Assembly (NCBI GenBank): GCA_032718475.1
Contig: JAUCBJ010001665.1
Coordinates: forward strand, 1-28,462
Direction of reading: 5' to 3'
From: Nemertoderma westbladi
Taxonomy: Eukaryota > Xenacoelomorpha > Nemertodermatida > Nemertodermatidae
Length of the DNA: 28,462 nt
Part shown: piece after piece, positions 18,589 to 28,248 of the stretch
Position numbering within the stretch: position 1 is the first letter of the stretch
Layout of the letters: every line of letters starts with the position of its first letter
Program-made: the position numbers and the translations under genes
The notes under the pieces: model-generated
Told to the model about the DNA's origin: nothing
Databases searched by the model: none
Seen by the model: the letters and a program-made list of their open reading frames with translations, nothing else

Positions 18589-19170
18589 TGGGCTATACTT
18601 TGATAAAAGTTCAGCATTTACCCAAAATATTGATCCCTACTAATATAGAAATACCGAGGTTTATTTATTCCACTAATCGTGTTGATCCGGTTTACTCCTT
18701 TAGAATAAAAAAAATACAGAAACTCTTACCAAATTTAAGAATCGAATTATCAATACCAATTTAAATTGGCATCATTAAAATTTCTAGTCACGCTCCAATC
18801 TGTAGGAGGCGCTTTATGCTTAACTTTAATTTGTCCAACCAGTTAAATAGCTTATCTTAGTCGGGTATTGTGGCCGGAGGCAGGACTGCAAATAAAAAAA
18901 TAATTTGCTCCAGCCTCACAGCAACTAAACCTATTACTTCCATTTGAATTAAGAACCCAAAATGAGCAGAGCAGAGCCACATGACTCCGTATCAGGCGAT
19001 TGATGAACAGTAAATGTCGTACAGTCACAGTCTTTAGGACAGTTTAACATGAATTACTGAATTAGTTTCCACTGATATGATTGATGTAATGGCATGTTTT
19101 CTGAACATTAGTATTGCGTGGCAGTTACCTCTCAATTTTACTAAAAATTTGAAATTTACTGTCAAAATTT
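18589..19170. other. Non-coding stretch
   Basis: No gene or recognisable repeat seen. Confidence 0.5.
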
Positions 19171-19283
19171 GAGACAGGGGGGGGGGGGGGGGGCTGGACG
19201 AAAATCCCATCTTGGCGAATTAATATCCCGCCTCAATGTTAAATTCTCAATTTAGGGAAAGGAGCCGTTTAAGTGGCACGTTA
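19171..19283 (+). repeat. Dispersed repeat B, copy 2 (poly-G headed)
   Basis: GAGAC, A, G17 (19177-19193), then the same body as 2379-2495, ending GTGGCACGTTAT. Confidence 0.85.
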
Positions 19284-19436
19284 TTTTAACCAAAACAATA
19301 AACTAAACACAATAAAACAGATTACAGTTTTATTATTGAAAGTATTCAGCTGTTATTTGCGTCCAATTTCCCCTGGAGGATTAATTTTTATTGCGTCCAG
19401 TTTCCACATTACATGTTCACCATCTTTGTTACCAGC

Positions 19437-19740
19437 CAACCAGCTGGTTGAGTGGTGGTTACTCGCTCTGTTTTTACCTGGTAGTTCCTGGGTTCAATCC
19501 GGTGGCCAACCAATGCGCCAAACATGCGATATGGAAACCTATCTACAGCTGGTGGATTACAGAACAGGGTTCGATATATAAGACTGGGTGTTCACTTTTC
19601 ACCCTTGGGAGTTAGTGTGGCTCTCCCTACTTTACAGGTAACAAACTACCAAGAGAGAGTTTCCTTGTGTTGCTTCCAGTGTTTCATGTTTTACATCCAG
19701 CGATAACTTTATTTTACTCTACTTTACTTTACTTTATCCT
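19437..19740 (+). mobile_element. tRNA-derived SINE-like element, copy 2
   Basis: The head carries a good A box (TGGTTGAGTGG, 19445-19455) and B box (GGGTTCAATCC, 19490-19500) with tRNA-like spacing of 45 bases. The body shares ACCCTTGGGAGTTAGTGTGG and ACAGGTAAC with 16272-16316. It ends in a TTACT/TTTA-rich tail near 19704-19735. It is not a functional tRNA, as arms outside the boxes do not pair. Confidence 0.65.
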
Positions 19741-19859
19741 CGTTGAGGCTACAATAATTTATTACAAAAAGGGGTCCGCGTCTACTAACGCAGAAACTGT
19801 CTCCTTGAATGGCTTACTACCAATCTTACTACCAAAAAAATCACTGGAAAGGGGTGGTT

Positions 19860-19910
19860 TGGTACCTAGAGATTCCAAGTCCCACGCTCTGCCAACTGAT
19901 ATGAAGCCTT
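19860..19910 (-). repeat. tRNA-like fragment (possible SINE head)
   Basis: The minus strand reads ATATCAGTTGGCAGAGCGTG, then GGACTTGGAATCTCTAGG: an A-box/D-arm followed by an anticodon-arm-like stem with loop CTTGGAA. No B box follows at the proper place, so it is a fragment. Confidence 0.45.
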
Positions 19911-20385
19911 AAGACCATTTTTACTTTATGTTCCTTTATTGTGTTCCCTTATGGTAATTTGTTCCTTTATTTTTTAATATTAATTTTTAAATTACAATTG
20001 TATGCTGATGATTAGCTGCTGCTTGCAGTCATTAACAGAAGAAGGAACAGAACATAGCGTCGTTTCTGGGTACATCCCTTGTGGTTATGCAGACCAGCAC
20101 TGGTAAACTACCACACAATAGTGCAGGAAATAATAATAAGGGTGTATATACCCAGAATAATTAAAATAACATTTTCGACCAACCTGTGCCCAATTTGACC
20201 AACTGAGATATAAATACTAAATGAGAAACTACAAGCAACAAGCCCTGTACTGTGGTTTATATACACTGTAGCATATATAACAATTTATCATTTTGCTCAG
20301 TATAATAAATTGTACAGAGTTATATTGATACTGAACATAATGTTGCTGTTCGTTATTGGCTTTGACGCGTGACGCGTCCGCGTAG
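19911..20385. other. Non-coding stretch
   Basis: No gene seen. GACGCGTCCGC occurs at 20371 and is repeated at 20428, overlapping the small foldback below. Confidence 0.4.
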
Positions 20386-20466
20386 GTTGGGACTCCCCTC
20401 ATAGACTTCAGTGCTTTCTATAATTTTGACGCGTCCGCAAAATATGTATAAAGGGGGAGCCCCAAC
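20386..20466. repeat. 82-bp hairpin element
   Basis: The arms GGTTGGGACTCCCC (20386) and GGGGGAGCCCCAACC (20452-20466) pair imperfectly over about 22 bases around a loop carrying GACGCGTCCGC. Confidence 0.6.
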
Positions 20467-20476
20467 CAACTCCGAC

Positions 20477-20545
20477 GGCGTTACGTTGCGCCAACAGTGT
20501 CAGCGTTACGTTGTGCCGACAGTATGGGAGTTACGTTGTATTATA
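20477..20545 (+). repeat. Short tandem repeat, GTTACGTTG units
   Basis: GTTACGTTGCGCCAACAGT, GTTACGTTGTGCCGACAGT and GTTACGTTGTA, spaced about 26-27 bases, just upstream of the GC-richer RTE 5' region. Confidence 0.7.
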
Positions 20546-20840
20546 AAATAACTGGTCTGCTACACCTGATCCATCACAGGGGGGCGGATCGGTTGGAGAC
20601 GAGAAATGCGAATGGGTACGGGGAGAGGAGAGCAGGTTGAGACGAGTCAGGTCAGGACAAGTCAGGTCAGAATATTCTAGGTGATTGATCAAGAAAACTT
20701 GCCACCTCCATGCAGCATAATGGAGGTGCCACCTGTAGCTGCGTAGACCCTCTTACTAGGGCAAATCTGGTCTTGTAACTAGGACCCCTTCGTTCTGGGA
20801 TAAGGACGCCCTTGGTCCTGGATTAAGGATCCATATACTT

Positions 20841-21070
20841 GGCTGCAGGGGTATATGGCCTGGCCAGGCAGATGGTGATCTACCAATGGCTGGTCAGGAG
20901 TAGAGTGTTCTCATGTCCACTCTGATTACACTTCACTGCGACCTGCACCTGGCAGCAGGGGTACAGGGCATGACCCAGCAGATGAGCTGCACAGCCAATG
21001 GTGGGTCATGTTCGCCAGAGTAGATATGGGTGATGGGCCTCATATCTGACTCCACTGCGACACCCACCCT
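20841..21070 (+). repeat. Two ~115-bp tandem repeats in the RTE 5' UTR
   Basis: Unit 1 at 20841-20950 and unit 2 at 20951-21070 both start GGC(T/A)GCAGGGGTA, contain a CCAATGG segment and end CACTGCGAC. Confidence 0.7.
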
Positions 21071-21075
21071 GTAGA

Positions 21076-21510
21076 ATGGCAAACCAGGGAGTGGTATTTG
21101 CCCCGAGAGCTGATTCGGCAAAAAAGCACCCCCCAACCCCCACTATGGATTACATTAGTAATGTGGACGTCCGGCCACTAGAGGCCAGTGGAATTACCGG
21201 ACACAATCGGCCTCACAGGCGTCAGTTATCTCCTGGCCGGCTGCCTGTCTCACCCCCTACTGGAGAGAGCAGCCAACAATTCTTTGAGTACCTTTCCTGA
21301 TGACCTTTCTGGCCCAAACCCTGGGTCACCATTGGTGAATCTGAGGCAAGTCACTAGACTAGCCTCAGTAAACACCCTAACACTCGGGTCCCCAATGCGA
21401 CAAGGTGAGCTGACTGCCTTGGCAGATAAGCTTTCTCTTAGCGCAGTGGGTGTTCAAGAGCACCGAATACAGACTGGACAGACTGATGAGGTTCTGATTA
21501 AGGACATATA
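21076..21510 (+). pseudogene. RTE ORF N-terminus with endonuclease start
   Basis: An ATG at 21076 opens 74 codons of Pro/Ser-rich N-terminal sequence. A shift into the frame of 21188-21601 then gives about 45 residues of endonuclease start (LASVNTLTLGSPMRQGELTA ... QEHR). The nuclease active-site residues beyond Glu are absent because the homology ends. Confidence 0.6.
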
Positions 21511-23244
21511 TGTATTATGTTTGTCAATACATTGTAATATTTTATTGGTGCAGACTATTATCCGGTTACAACTACTCTCCAAAAGAGCAGCAATCGAATA
21601 ATCTATCCAATTATCACCTTATGATTAGCCAATAGGCAACCGCCATTTGTTGATACAAAGTAAGTGGTTTGACCTCATCTTCACCTTTATCCTATATTTC
21701 ATACATCATTCATGCAGTGGTTTAACATTCAGTTACCAATTTAGTGTCTTTGATGTTTAACAGTATTTAGCCTAGACTGATTGGATTAGTTTACCATACA
21801 TTAATTGGTGTATAGTTTAGCAGACATCAGATTATTGCTGTACCCGGCAGTTATTGTGACTGCATTTGTACGATGTATAATTGTATGATATTTTAGTGTT
21901 GGTGGAATCAGTGGTGCTATATGTGAGGTGACTGTCACAACTGTCAAAATGCTATCAAACAATATACAGAACTGAGTTTAAACCTCTTTCCAACCCTTGC
22001 TCTAGCGCGAAACACAATCGTACCATATAACATCCATACAATCCAAGAACGTAAACAAGACAAATCCCTAGATACCTAGTGGCCGGATTCTGTTGCTAAC
22101 ACCTCCAATCGGATAAAGGAACAATAATATTAATTATCTTTCTTGGAATAGTTTGTGTGAAAGTAATAGTAGTAATAAAAGTAATAGCTTACAAGTGATT
22201 ATATTTTAGTATCTAAATCAACACAATTTGAAGAATTAATTTACATTGATAAATAGACAGGATGAATGTGGTATATAAACACAAAAACATTGATACAGAG
22301 AGGGGAAAATTGAGTAGACAAATTTAGTTAGCGAAGTCAATAACAGGCTAAAGTATAATTTTTGAGAATAATCAGAATATTGATGTTGATTTTGTTGCGA
22401 CATGAATCTATCTCATTGGAGAATCACACTTCGAGTTCGTGTAGTAACTACTATGCAATGATAGATGATATAATATAATATGGGATGAGTTGAGATGATA
22501 ACGTAAAACGTAACAACTGTTTTCAAAATACTATGTAGATGGATGGACTTGGGCCTTGGGCCTTGGAACTTGGGCCTCCATCGCAAAATGTTCGCAAATA
22601 CCATGTGGACGGACTTAGTAGATGGAATCAAGATATTTTTAATACTGGTATGTCCGAAAATAAATATTAACATAGGAACATCACAAACTTTGTATATTAT
22701 TTAAATCTATTGTGCACAATTCTGTACAATAATCTAACTTGTAATATAAACTTATAAACCTTGATAGATAAACATAATTAACGTAATATGTACCGACCCG
22801 GTAGTTACTGATTGTTTTACCAACAATAACCTATTTCAGATATTAAAATATCGCACTGCGACTTTCATCGCCTATACTGCGATTTCATGAAAACAGTAAT
22901 CCAACATAGGTCGGAACATTATTACGGTGACCATTACAAAAAGTGACAAAATACATTTCCTGAAGTATTTCAAGTCATGATAGGCTTAATAAAAGTTTTC
23001 ATAAATACAAAATATAGAGCGTAAATACCTATAAATTCCGTACACTAAAAAATCCAGTTTCCATATAAAACAGACTTAAATTTCATAATCCATTTAAAAT
23101 AAATGTGAGTGCAAAGTCTGAAAGTTTTAATTAATGATCGTTATCATGATAAAATTATATTTACAAGAGTTAGTGTTAAACGCAAAGTAGAAGTTGGTGT
23201 AACTAAACTACAAACTATAGCACAAAAGTTAATAGCTAGAAACA
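21511..23244. other. Non-coding AT-rich stretch
   Basis: No gene recognised. Minor repetition TTGGGCCTTGGGCCTTGG near 22551. The last part would be the 3' UTR or flank of the minus-strand membrane-protein gene. Confidence 0.45.
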
Positions 23245-23449
23245 TTATATTACATTAACACATTTTATTTCTTGTAGTTTAGAAGATGGGTTGTTGGCTT
23301 TATCTATCCCTTCACTCAAGTTTGTACCTCGACTATTGAGCATTGATTGGGTCTGCAGCTCATCCTCGTATGCGGGCGCATTAGGGATTGGGTTTACCTC
23401 GTACATGTTACCATGTTTCTCGTGTTTGGCGGGCATCTCATCCAACTCT
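23245..23449 (-). CDS. Membrane-protein cytoplasmic tail, last exon
   Basis: A minus-strand open frame starting after an acceptor (TTACTCTTATTTAG) and reading ELDEMPAKHEKHGNMYEV, NPIPNAPAYEDELQTQSMLN and ending KLQEIKCVNVI-stop. The composition is acidic and polar with Tyr in Pro/Asn-rich contexts (MYEVNP, APAYEDEL), as in signalling tails. It is more GC-rich than its surroundings. There is no internal ATG near the acceptor, so it is an internal-start exon. Its first base completes a phase-2 codon, matching the donor of the exon at 24177-24384. No family recognised. Confidence 0.5.
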
Positions 23450-23457
23450 CTAAATAA

Positions 23458-23560
23458 GAGTAATTTTTTACTTTTTTTTTATCTAATTTTTACTTTTTGT
23501 AAGTAATTTTAACTTTTTTTAACTAATTTTTACTTTTTTTTAACTAATTTTTTTAAGATT
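23458..23560 (+). repeat. T-rich tandem repeat
   Basis: Repeated TAATTTTTACTTTTTTT words, inside the proposed intron. Confidence 0.8.
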
Positions 23561-23578
23561 TTTAAAATTTAAAACGTA

Positions 23579-23782
23579 ACGGAAAACACTATTTTCCACT
23601 CATTTTCTTTAGCGAAGTTCAGATATTCTGCCCTCGTGTGTTGACTTTTCCACTCGTTGGCATTTTAACACTCGCTCCCCTCGTGCTAAAAACCTGTCAA
23701 CTCGTGTAAATCTCAACCACTCGGACAGAATAGTTGAATTTCGCTAAATTGAAAATGAGTGAAAAAAAAGCGGTGTTTTCCG
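23579..23782. mobile_element. ~205-bp foldback MITE-like element
   Basis: Imperfect palindrome: CGGAAAACACTATTTTCCAC at the left, GGTGTTTTCCGC at the right. Inside, CACTCATTTTC, TTTAGCGAA and ATATTCTGCC have inverted partners in GAAAATGAGTG, TTCGCTAAA and GGACAGAATA. It lies in the proposed intron of the membrane-protein gene. Confidence 0.75.
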
Positions 23783-24176
23783 CTTATTTTTTTGTATCGA
23801 ATAATAGTCCTTTGTTTCACTAAAATAAACAGTAAACAGTAATTAATATGGAAAAGATAATAAAAAAAAAAAGAAAACGGATATCTGCGCTACCGGATTG
23901 TTTATTGCTCTTGGTTGTTATGTCTAGGAGTTGGATTTACTTTATTTATATGTTTTCGTATAATTGTAATCGTATAACTTTATTACTATATTATTTCATA
24001 TACTGTAACGCTGATATATTTTACAATTGTTTTTAAATAAAAATAAGTACAAGTGGTTAATTGTATGGTATTTGTACTAAATAAATTAAATTAAATTCTG
24101 ATTTAAAGGAACACTGAACGTATTACTTTTATAATATTTAAATTATAATTATATATATGAATAATCTCTTTACAAC

Positions 24177-24384
24177 CTTGTAACTTCAGATTTCTTTTCT
24201 TCATCCTCTTTGCCAGTTATATCGTCTATAATATCCCGAAACCGCCTCCTCCAATAATTATTCCGATTATATAAATAGTAAACTATTACTATTGCAACAA
24301 CAATTATGATCACCAAGCCAACTATCAATGCCACTACAGTTGTGTATGAGTATCCAAGAATAGTGTTACTTTGCTTTTCTCTTT
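24177..24384 (-). CDS. Single-pass membrane protein, transmembrane exon
   Basis: A strong minus-strand acceptor (TATTATTTTTCTTCAG) opens a frame reading REKQSNTILGYSYTT, then a run of about 22 Val/Ile/Leu/Ala/Gly residues (one transmembrane helix), then LYNRNNYWRRRFRD, IIDDITGKEDEEKKSEVT. The basic stretch after the helix predicts a cytoplasmic C-terminus (type I if a signal peptide lies upstream). The exon enters in phase 1, common before transmembrane exons of receptors. At its end, ACAAG|GTTGTA or AGGTT|GTAAAG can act as donor, both leaving phase 2 as the downstream exon (23245-23449) needs. If unspliced the protein would end VTRL, a class I PDZ-ligand pattern. Upstream ectodomain exons are not found in the window; the RTE copies at 24815-27150 may lie in that intron. 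Confidence 0.6.
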
Positions 24385-24814
24385 CTGAAGAAAAATAATA
24401 TAAAATTGATGAAACAATAGTTTTGTTCATTTACATAGCGAGTAGATTACATTTAACGTTTGTTTATTCATAACTTTCAAATTAATGAGCACCATTTAGA
24501 TATACTACATAAGAGTATTACTATTAGTTATTGCTGCTGCAGCCAGACAATAGCAATAGTGCTAGTACAGCCCGCTGAAAGTAGCAGGAAGGAATGTGTG
24601 GGGTGGTTGGTGGTGAGTTGAAGGGGGGTGGGGGGGGGGGGGGGGTTGAACTGAAAGCAGGTTCTACTTAGACCATTTCCTTTAATAAACACCTTCTTCA
24701 GCATTTTTATTATTTGATGATTTCTAGTACAGTATTACTGTCTAGTTCTGCATCTTGTTGGTTATACTGAACCTATGTGTACATTATGTACTTCACTGTA
24801 CTTCATCTAGGTCC
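24385..24814. other. Non-coding stretch with poly-G
   Basis: Contains G6-T-G16 at 24623-24645 and no gene. Confidence 0.5.
24623..24645 (+). repeat. Poly-G tract (6 + 16)
   Basis: G6-T-G16 preceded by GGGTGGTTGGTGGTGAG; strongly G-rich on the plus strand. Confidence 0.95.
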
Positions 24815-26616
24815 CTTAACAGGCAGTACTCTAATAATCTGAAGGAGCTTATCAATAAGCAGGTTGATGCCATTAACAATCCTGATGATAGCAGGCAATC
24901 AGCCCAAGCATGGCAATCAATAAACCTGCACACTGGGAGGAAAAGCCAACAAACCACCAAGGTAGTGCTGAATCTCCAGCTGAACGCTGAGATTGGAAGG
25001 CCCACTTTGTGAAGCTTCTAAACAATGACAGGGAATTGCCTGATAACTTTGGGGTATATCATGTATCTGAGTCTGTGCTCAAAGATATTCCCATTGGTGA
25101 CATCTCCTTTGCTGATATCAAGACTGCAGCAAAGAATATCAAGACCGATATGCCAGTGGAGTAGATGGCGCGCCCCCTACGGTCTTACAAATTCATGAGT
25201 GTTTGGAGCTCATTCACCCCATTATTGTGGACATGTATGTATAAGACAAAGATGGTCCCTCAAGAACTGAAAACAAATAAATTGGTCCCAGCCCCAAAGA
25301 AGGGAAGCCTAACAACCCATGGATCTTTTTGCAGAATCTCGCTAAACTTGATTGCTGCAAAGAAAGCTAAAGCTATACAACAGAATTATATTAAATCGTA
25401 TCAGGGATCCTGTTGAGAGAATATTACGTGGGAACAAAAATGGGTTCCGTAAAGATCGTGGGACCTGGAGTCCTTTCTGGCACTTGGAAGGATAATCGAA
25501 GAGTTATTAATAAAGCAAGACAGACAACTGGCTATTATCTTTGTTGACTTCTTTAAAGCTTTGGAGTCAGTCTCCCAACCACGTATGTTCAGCATACTGG
25601 CAGCATATGGGATTCCTGAGGACATTATTGCAGCTATCATATCACGGTACGATGGTTCCACCACATTTGTGTCTACTGCTGATGGTGACACAGATCCATT
25701 CGAAGTCATATGGTGAGTCCTTCACGGTGACACACTTGCACCATGGTTATAGGTAATTGTGGTTGACTGTGTTCTACGCATGTCCTTAGACCATCTTAAT
25801 AAAGATGGGGTGATAGTAACACCACCTACTGACGCAAGAAGTAGATGAAATCCAGCAAAGTACCTCACTGATCTAGACTTTGCTGATGACTTAGGGATAT
25901 TGTCAGAATCACTAGAGCGAGCCCAAAGGCTCCTCTGCTCATTGAATCAGGTTGCTTCTAGTGTTGGTCTTTTTATAAAATCCAAGAAGACCAAAATCAT
26001 GACAGTGAACCTTGACAGCCCTCAAGAAATGAATGATCATAAGGGCATAAGCTCTAGGGACGGCTTGCTTGAGCACGTGGATGACTTCTGCTACTTGGGA
26101 TCATGGATCCGAAAGTCAAGTGAAAACCTTCGGATACGTAAGGGGGAGGCATGGGCAGTATTAAATAGTCTGTCAAGGATTTGTACCAGTACTCTTAAAT
26201 TGGAGTCTATGTTGGGCTCTAACTGCAGAGGATACCAAATATCTGGATGGAAGAATGCTATCACAAGAATGCTGCGCCGGGTTCATTGTGTCAAGTACAA
26301 TGGACACATCTCCAATCAGACTCTATGCAACATTGGAGGTGTCCCGTTAGACCTTGACACTTGACACTTGAACACTTTAACCCTTGACACTTGAACGGAA
26401 CCGCATCCGCTTTTGAAGGACATTGCTTTCCTGTGAGCACCAGCCAGTGCATAATCTTGTGCTTTGACAGCCTCATGGCGTGAATAAGCATGGTGGACAG
26501 CCCATGACTTTCTTGAGACGAGTCTTAATGGACACTGGCCTTGAAGATGCGGATGATCTAGCAAATGTGATAGGTGATAGGGAGTTGTGGCGGCGCAATT
26601 TTGACAATGCAGCTGC
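24815..26616 (+). mobile_element. RTE-type LINE, long copy (E)
   Basis: The longest RTE copy. In order and across several frames: NNLKELINKQVDAINN linker; AHFVKLLNN and DIPIGDISFADIKTAAKNIK; GVDGAPPTVLQIHECLELIH; VPQELKTNKLVPAPKKGSLT (RT fingers); IIFVDFFKALESVSQPRMFS (motif A, with F-D of the usual A-F-D replaced by L-E); AAYGIPEDIIAAII; a stop-interrupted GDTLAP (motif B); LDFADDLGILSES (FADD box, 25879-25890); VGLFIKSKKTKIMTVN; FCYLGSWIRKS; a partial thumb; and the C-terminal QPMTFLRRVLMDTGLEDADD, LANVIGDRELWRRNF. It ends in ATGCAGCTGCA of the RTE tail. The endonuclease is missing and many stops make it inactive. Confidence 0.88.
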
Positions 26617-27150
26617 ATCTAGTGTTGGTCTTTTTATTAACTCCAGAAAGACCAAAATTTTGACAGTTAACTTTGAAAGTCCTCAGCAAGTCTCTGATCG
26701 GATGAGCATAAGCTCAAAAGATGGTATGCTTGAGCATGTGGATGACTTCTGTTACCTGCGATCATGGATCCGGAATTCAGGTGAGGACCTTCGAATACGT
26801 AAGGGAAAGGCATGGGCAGCCTTGAATAGGCTTTCCCGGATTTGGAAGTCAACGAGAATTAATCGGAAACTTAAGGTCCGATTATTTAGAGCAGCAGTAG
26901 TTCCAGTACTCCTCTATGGGAGTCCATGCTGGGCTCTAACTGCTGAGGACACCAAATCTCTGGATGGCACATTCACAAGAATGCTACGCCGGGTTGATTG
27001 TGTCAAGTACAATGCACACATCTCCAACGAGACACTATATACCATTGGAGGTGTCTCATTGGTTCCCCCAAGCTTGACACTTGAACACTCCGCTTTGCAG
27101 GAGATTGTTTTCGCAGTTAGGACCAGCCTGTGCATAATCTTGTGCTTTGG
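26617..27150 (+). mobile_element. RTE-type LINE fragment joined to copy E (F)
   Basis: The frame is open across the junction with copy E. It starts SSVGLFINSRKTKILTVNFE and continues through VDDFCYLRSWIRNSGEDLRI, RKGKAWAALNRLSRIWKSTR, INRKLKVRLFRAAVVPVLLY, SPCWALTAEDTKSLDGTFTR and MLRRVDCVKYNAHISNETLY, then loses similarity after TSLCIILCFGSALNTL. It is the best-preserved thumb region of the family here. It lacks everything upstream of RT motif D and the C-terminal tail. Confidence 0.85.
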
Positions 27151-27190
27151 AAGCGCTCTAAATACTCTCTAAATAAGTATGTAAGGGGAG

Positions 27191-27610
27191 TGGTACGTCA
27201 TTTTTGGTGCACTAAAATTAGGGCGTGGCACTTCAAATTTTCAAAATTGCAATATTCGTTAAATACTCCGATATTTTGATTTCAACTTTTCAAATTTTGA
27301 TTTCATTTTTTCATTTATGTGTTTTCTGGCCCGCTTAATCGATTGAAAGTAATATAGAAGACTCAATTATTAGTGGTACATCATTTTTGGTGCACCAATA
27401 TTAGGGAGTCGCAAGTAGGCCTACTTCAAATTTTCAAAATTACGATATTCAGAAAATATTACAAGGTTTTCATTTCAACCCATTTTTAAAGGTTATCTGT
27501 ACCGCTGAATCGATTGAAAGTAATATTGAATGAAGCCTCAAGTCTTAGTGGTACGTCATTGTTGGTACACCACAATTAGTGCCACACTATTAGTATTTAG
27601 AATATCAAAA
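27191..27610 (+). repeat. ~180-bp tandem repeat, 2.3 copies
   Basis: TGGTACGTCATTTTTGGTGC-type starts at 27191, 27374 and 27549. ACTTCAAATTTTCAAAATT and AATCGATTGAAAGTAATAT recur in units 1 and 2. Confidence 0.85.
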
Positions 27611-27773
27611 AAATGTATACTTTGTCCTGGGACTACTTCTATTTTTAATGAAAATTATTATACCCACCTTATGAAATTTTCATTATTTTGGATTTGAAAA
27701 TGTCCTTCGATAATTTTTTCACCTACAGCCCAAATTTCGTAGGATTTTATTGGATGATTATAAAAAATACAGC

Positions 27774-27802
27774 GGGGGGGGGGGGGCGAATCGAACCCCG
27801 CC
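27774..27802 (-). repeat. Poly-G(13) with adjacent tRNA T-arm-like B box
   Basis: Thirteen G at 27774-27786. On the minus strand the neighbouring bases read GGCGGGGTTCGATTCG, a near-perfect pol III B box (27787-27797). The A-box side is not convincing. Confidence 0.45.
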
Positions 27803-27851
27803 AGTGCTGCTAATGTCCTAAACACCCCAGTAATAGGGTTAACTTAGATTA

Positions 27852-27990
27852 ATTGGTTTATTTTTTTGTTTAGGGTTAGTTGGTCAGACCCAAACCCTAA
27901 TAATTAAAACTGTCATGAAACCCTAACACTAAGTCATGGAGGCTCTAATCTAGGAAATTTTGTGAAATTGATGATCCCATTAATATTTGG
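27852..27990 (+). repeat. Dispersed repeat C, copy 2
   Basis: The partner of 690-823 (see the shared blocks there). Confidence 0.7.
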
Positions 27991-28196
27991 TCAATTTCTT
28001 AATTACGTCGTTTATTACTGTAGTTTAATTTGTAATTGCAATAGGCCTAGTGCAGTTAGAGGAATTCTTACTACTTATCAGTGTTAATTTTTGAATTTAT
28101 AAATTAAATTACTATTACTATATAATAGATTATTGTTGTGCATAAATTTCAAAGTGTTTCTCACAGGGACGGGTGTATTTGCGTTTTATTGACAGT

Positions 28197-28248
28197 AATA
28201 ATCAACAGCCTGACAGGCACACTAATAATCAATAGTCTGACAATCAAG
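28197..28248 (+). repeat. 26-bp duplication
   Basis: TAATAATCAACAGCCTGACA and TAATAATCAATAGTCTGACA begin at 28197 and 28223. Confidence 0.75.

Larger units (their letters stand above)
20580..21510 (+). mobile_element. RTE-type LINE 5' end (copy D)
   Basis: A GC-richer island in AT-rich surroundings. It comprises a probable 5' UTR (to about 21075) with a perfect 9-bp hairpin (CACCTCCAT...ATGGAGGTG, 20703-20728) and two long tandem repeats, then the start of an open frame (MANQGVVFAPRADS from 21076) that after a frameshift continues as NTLTLGSPMRQGELTALADK and AVGVQEHRIQTG. The latter is the N-terminus of an APE-type endonuclease with the catalytic Glu in Q-E-H-R. Similarity then stops near 21510, so the copy is 3'-truncated, unusual for a LINE and perhaps due to later deletion. 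Linkage to the RTE family of the other copies is inferred from gene order rather than shared sequence. Confidence 0.65.

Noticed and set aside
19437-19510. tRNA gene
   Set aside because: A and B boxes are present but acceptor and anticodon stems do not pair; fits a SINE head.
21188-21601. Host protein of 137 residues
   Set aside because: The readable part is the RTE endonuclease N-terminus; the rest is frameshifted or non-coding.
26480-27172. Intact 230-residue host gene
   Set aside because: It joins the C-terminal end of one RTE copy to the middle of another; no start context and no complete domain.
27774-27850. tRNA gene on the minus strand
   Set aside because: Only the T-arm/B box is convincing; no A box or acceptor stem.
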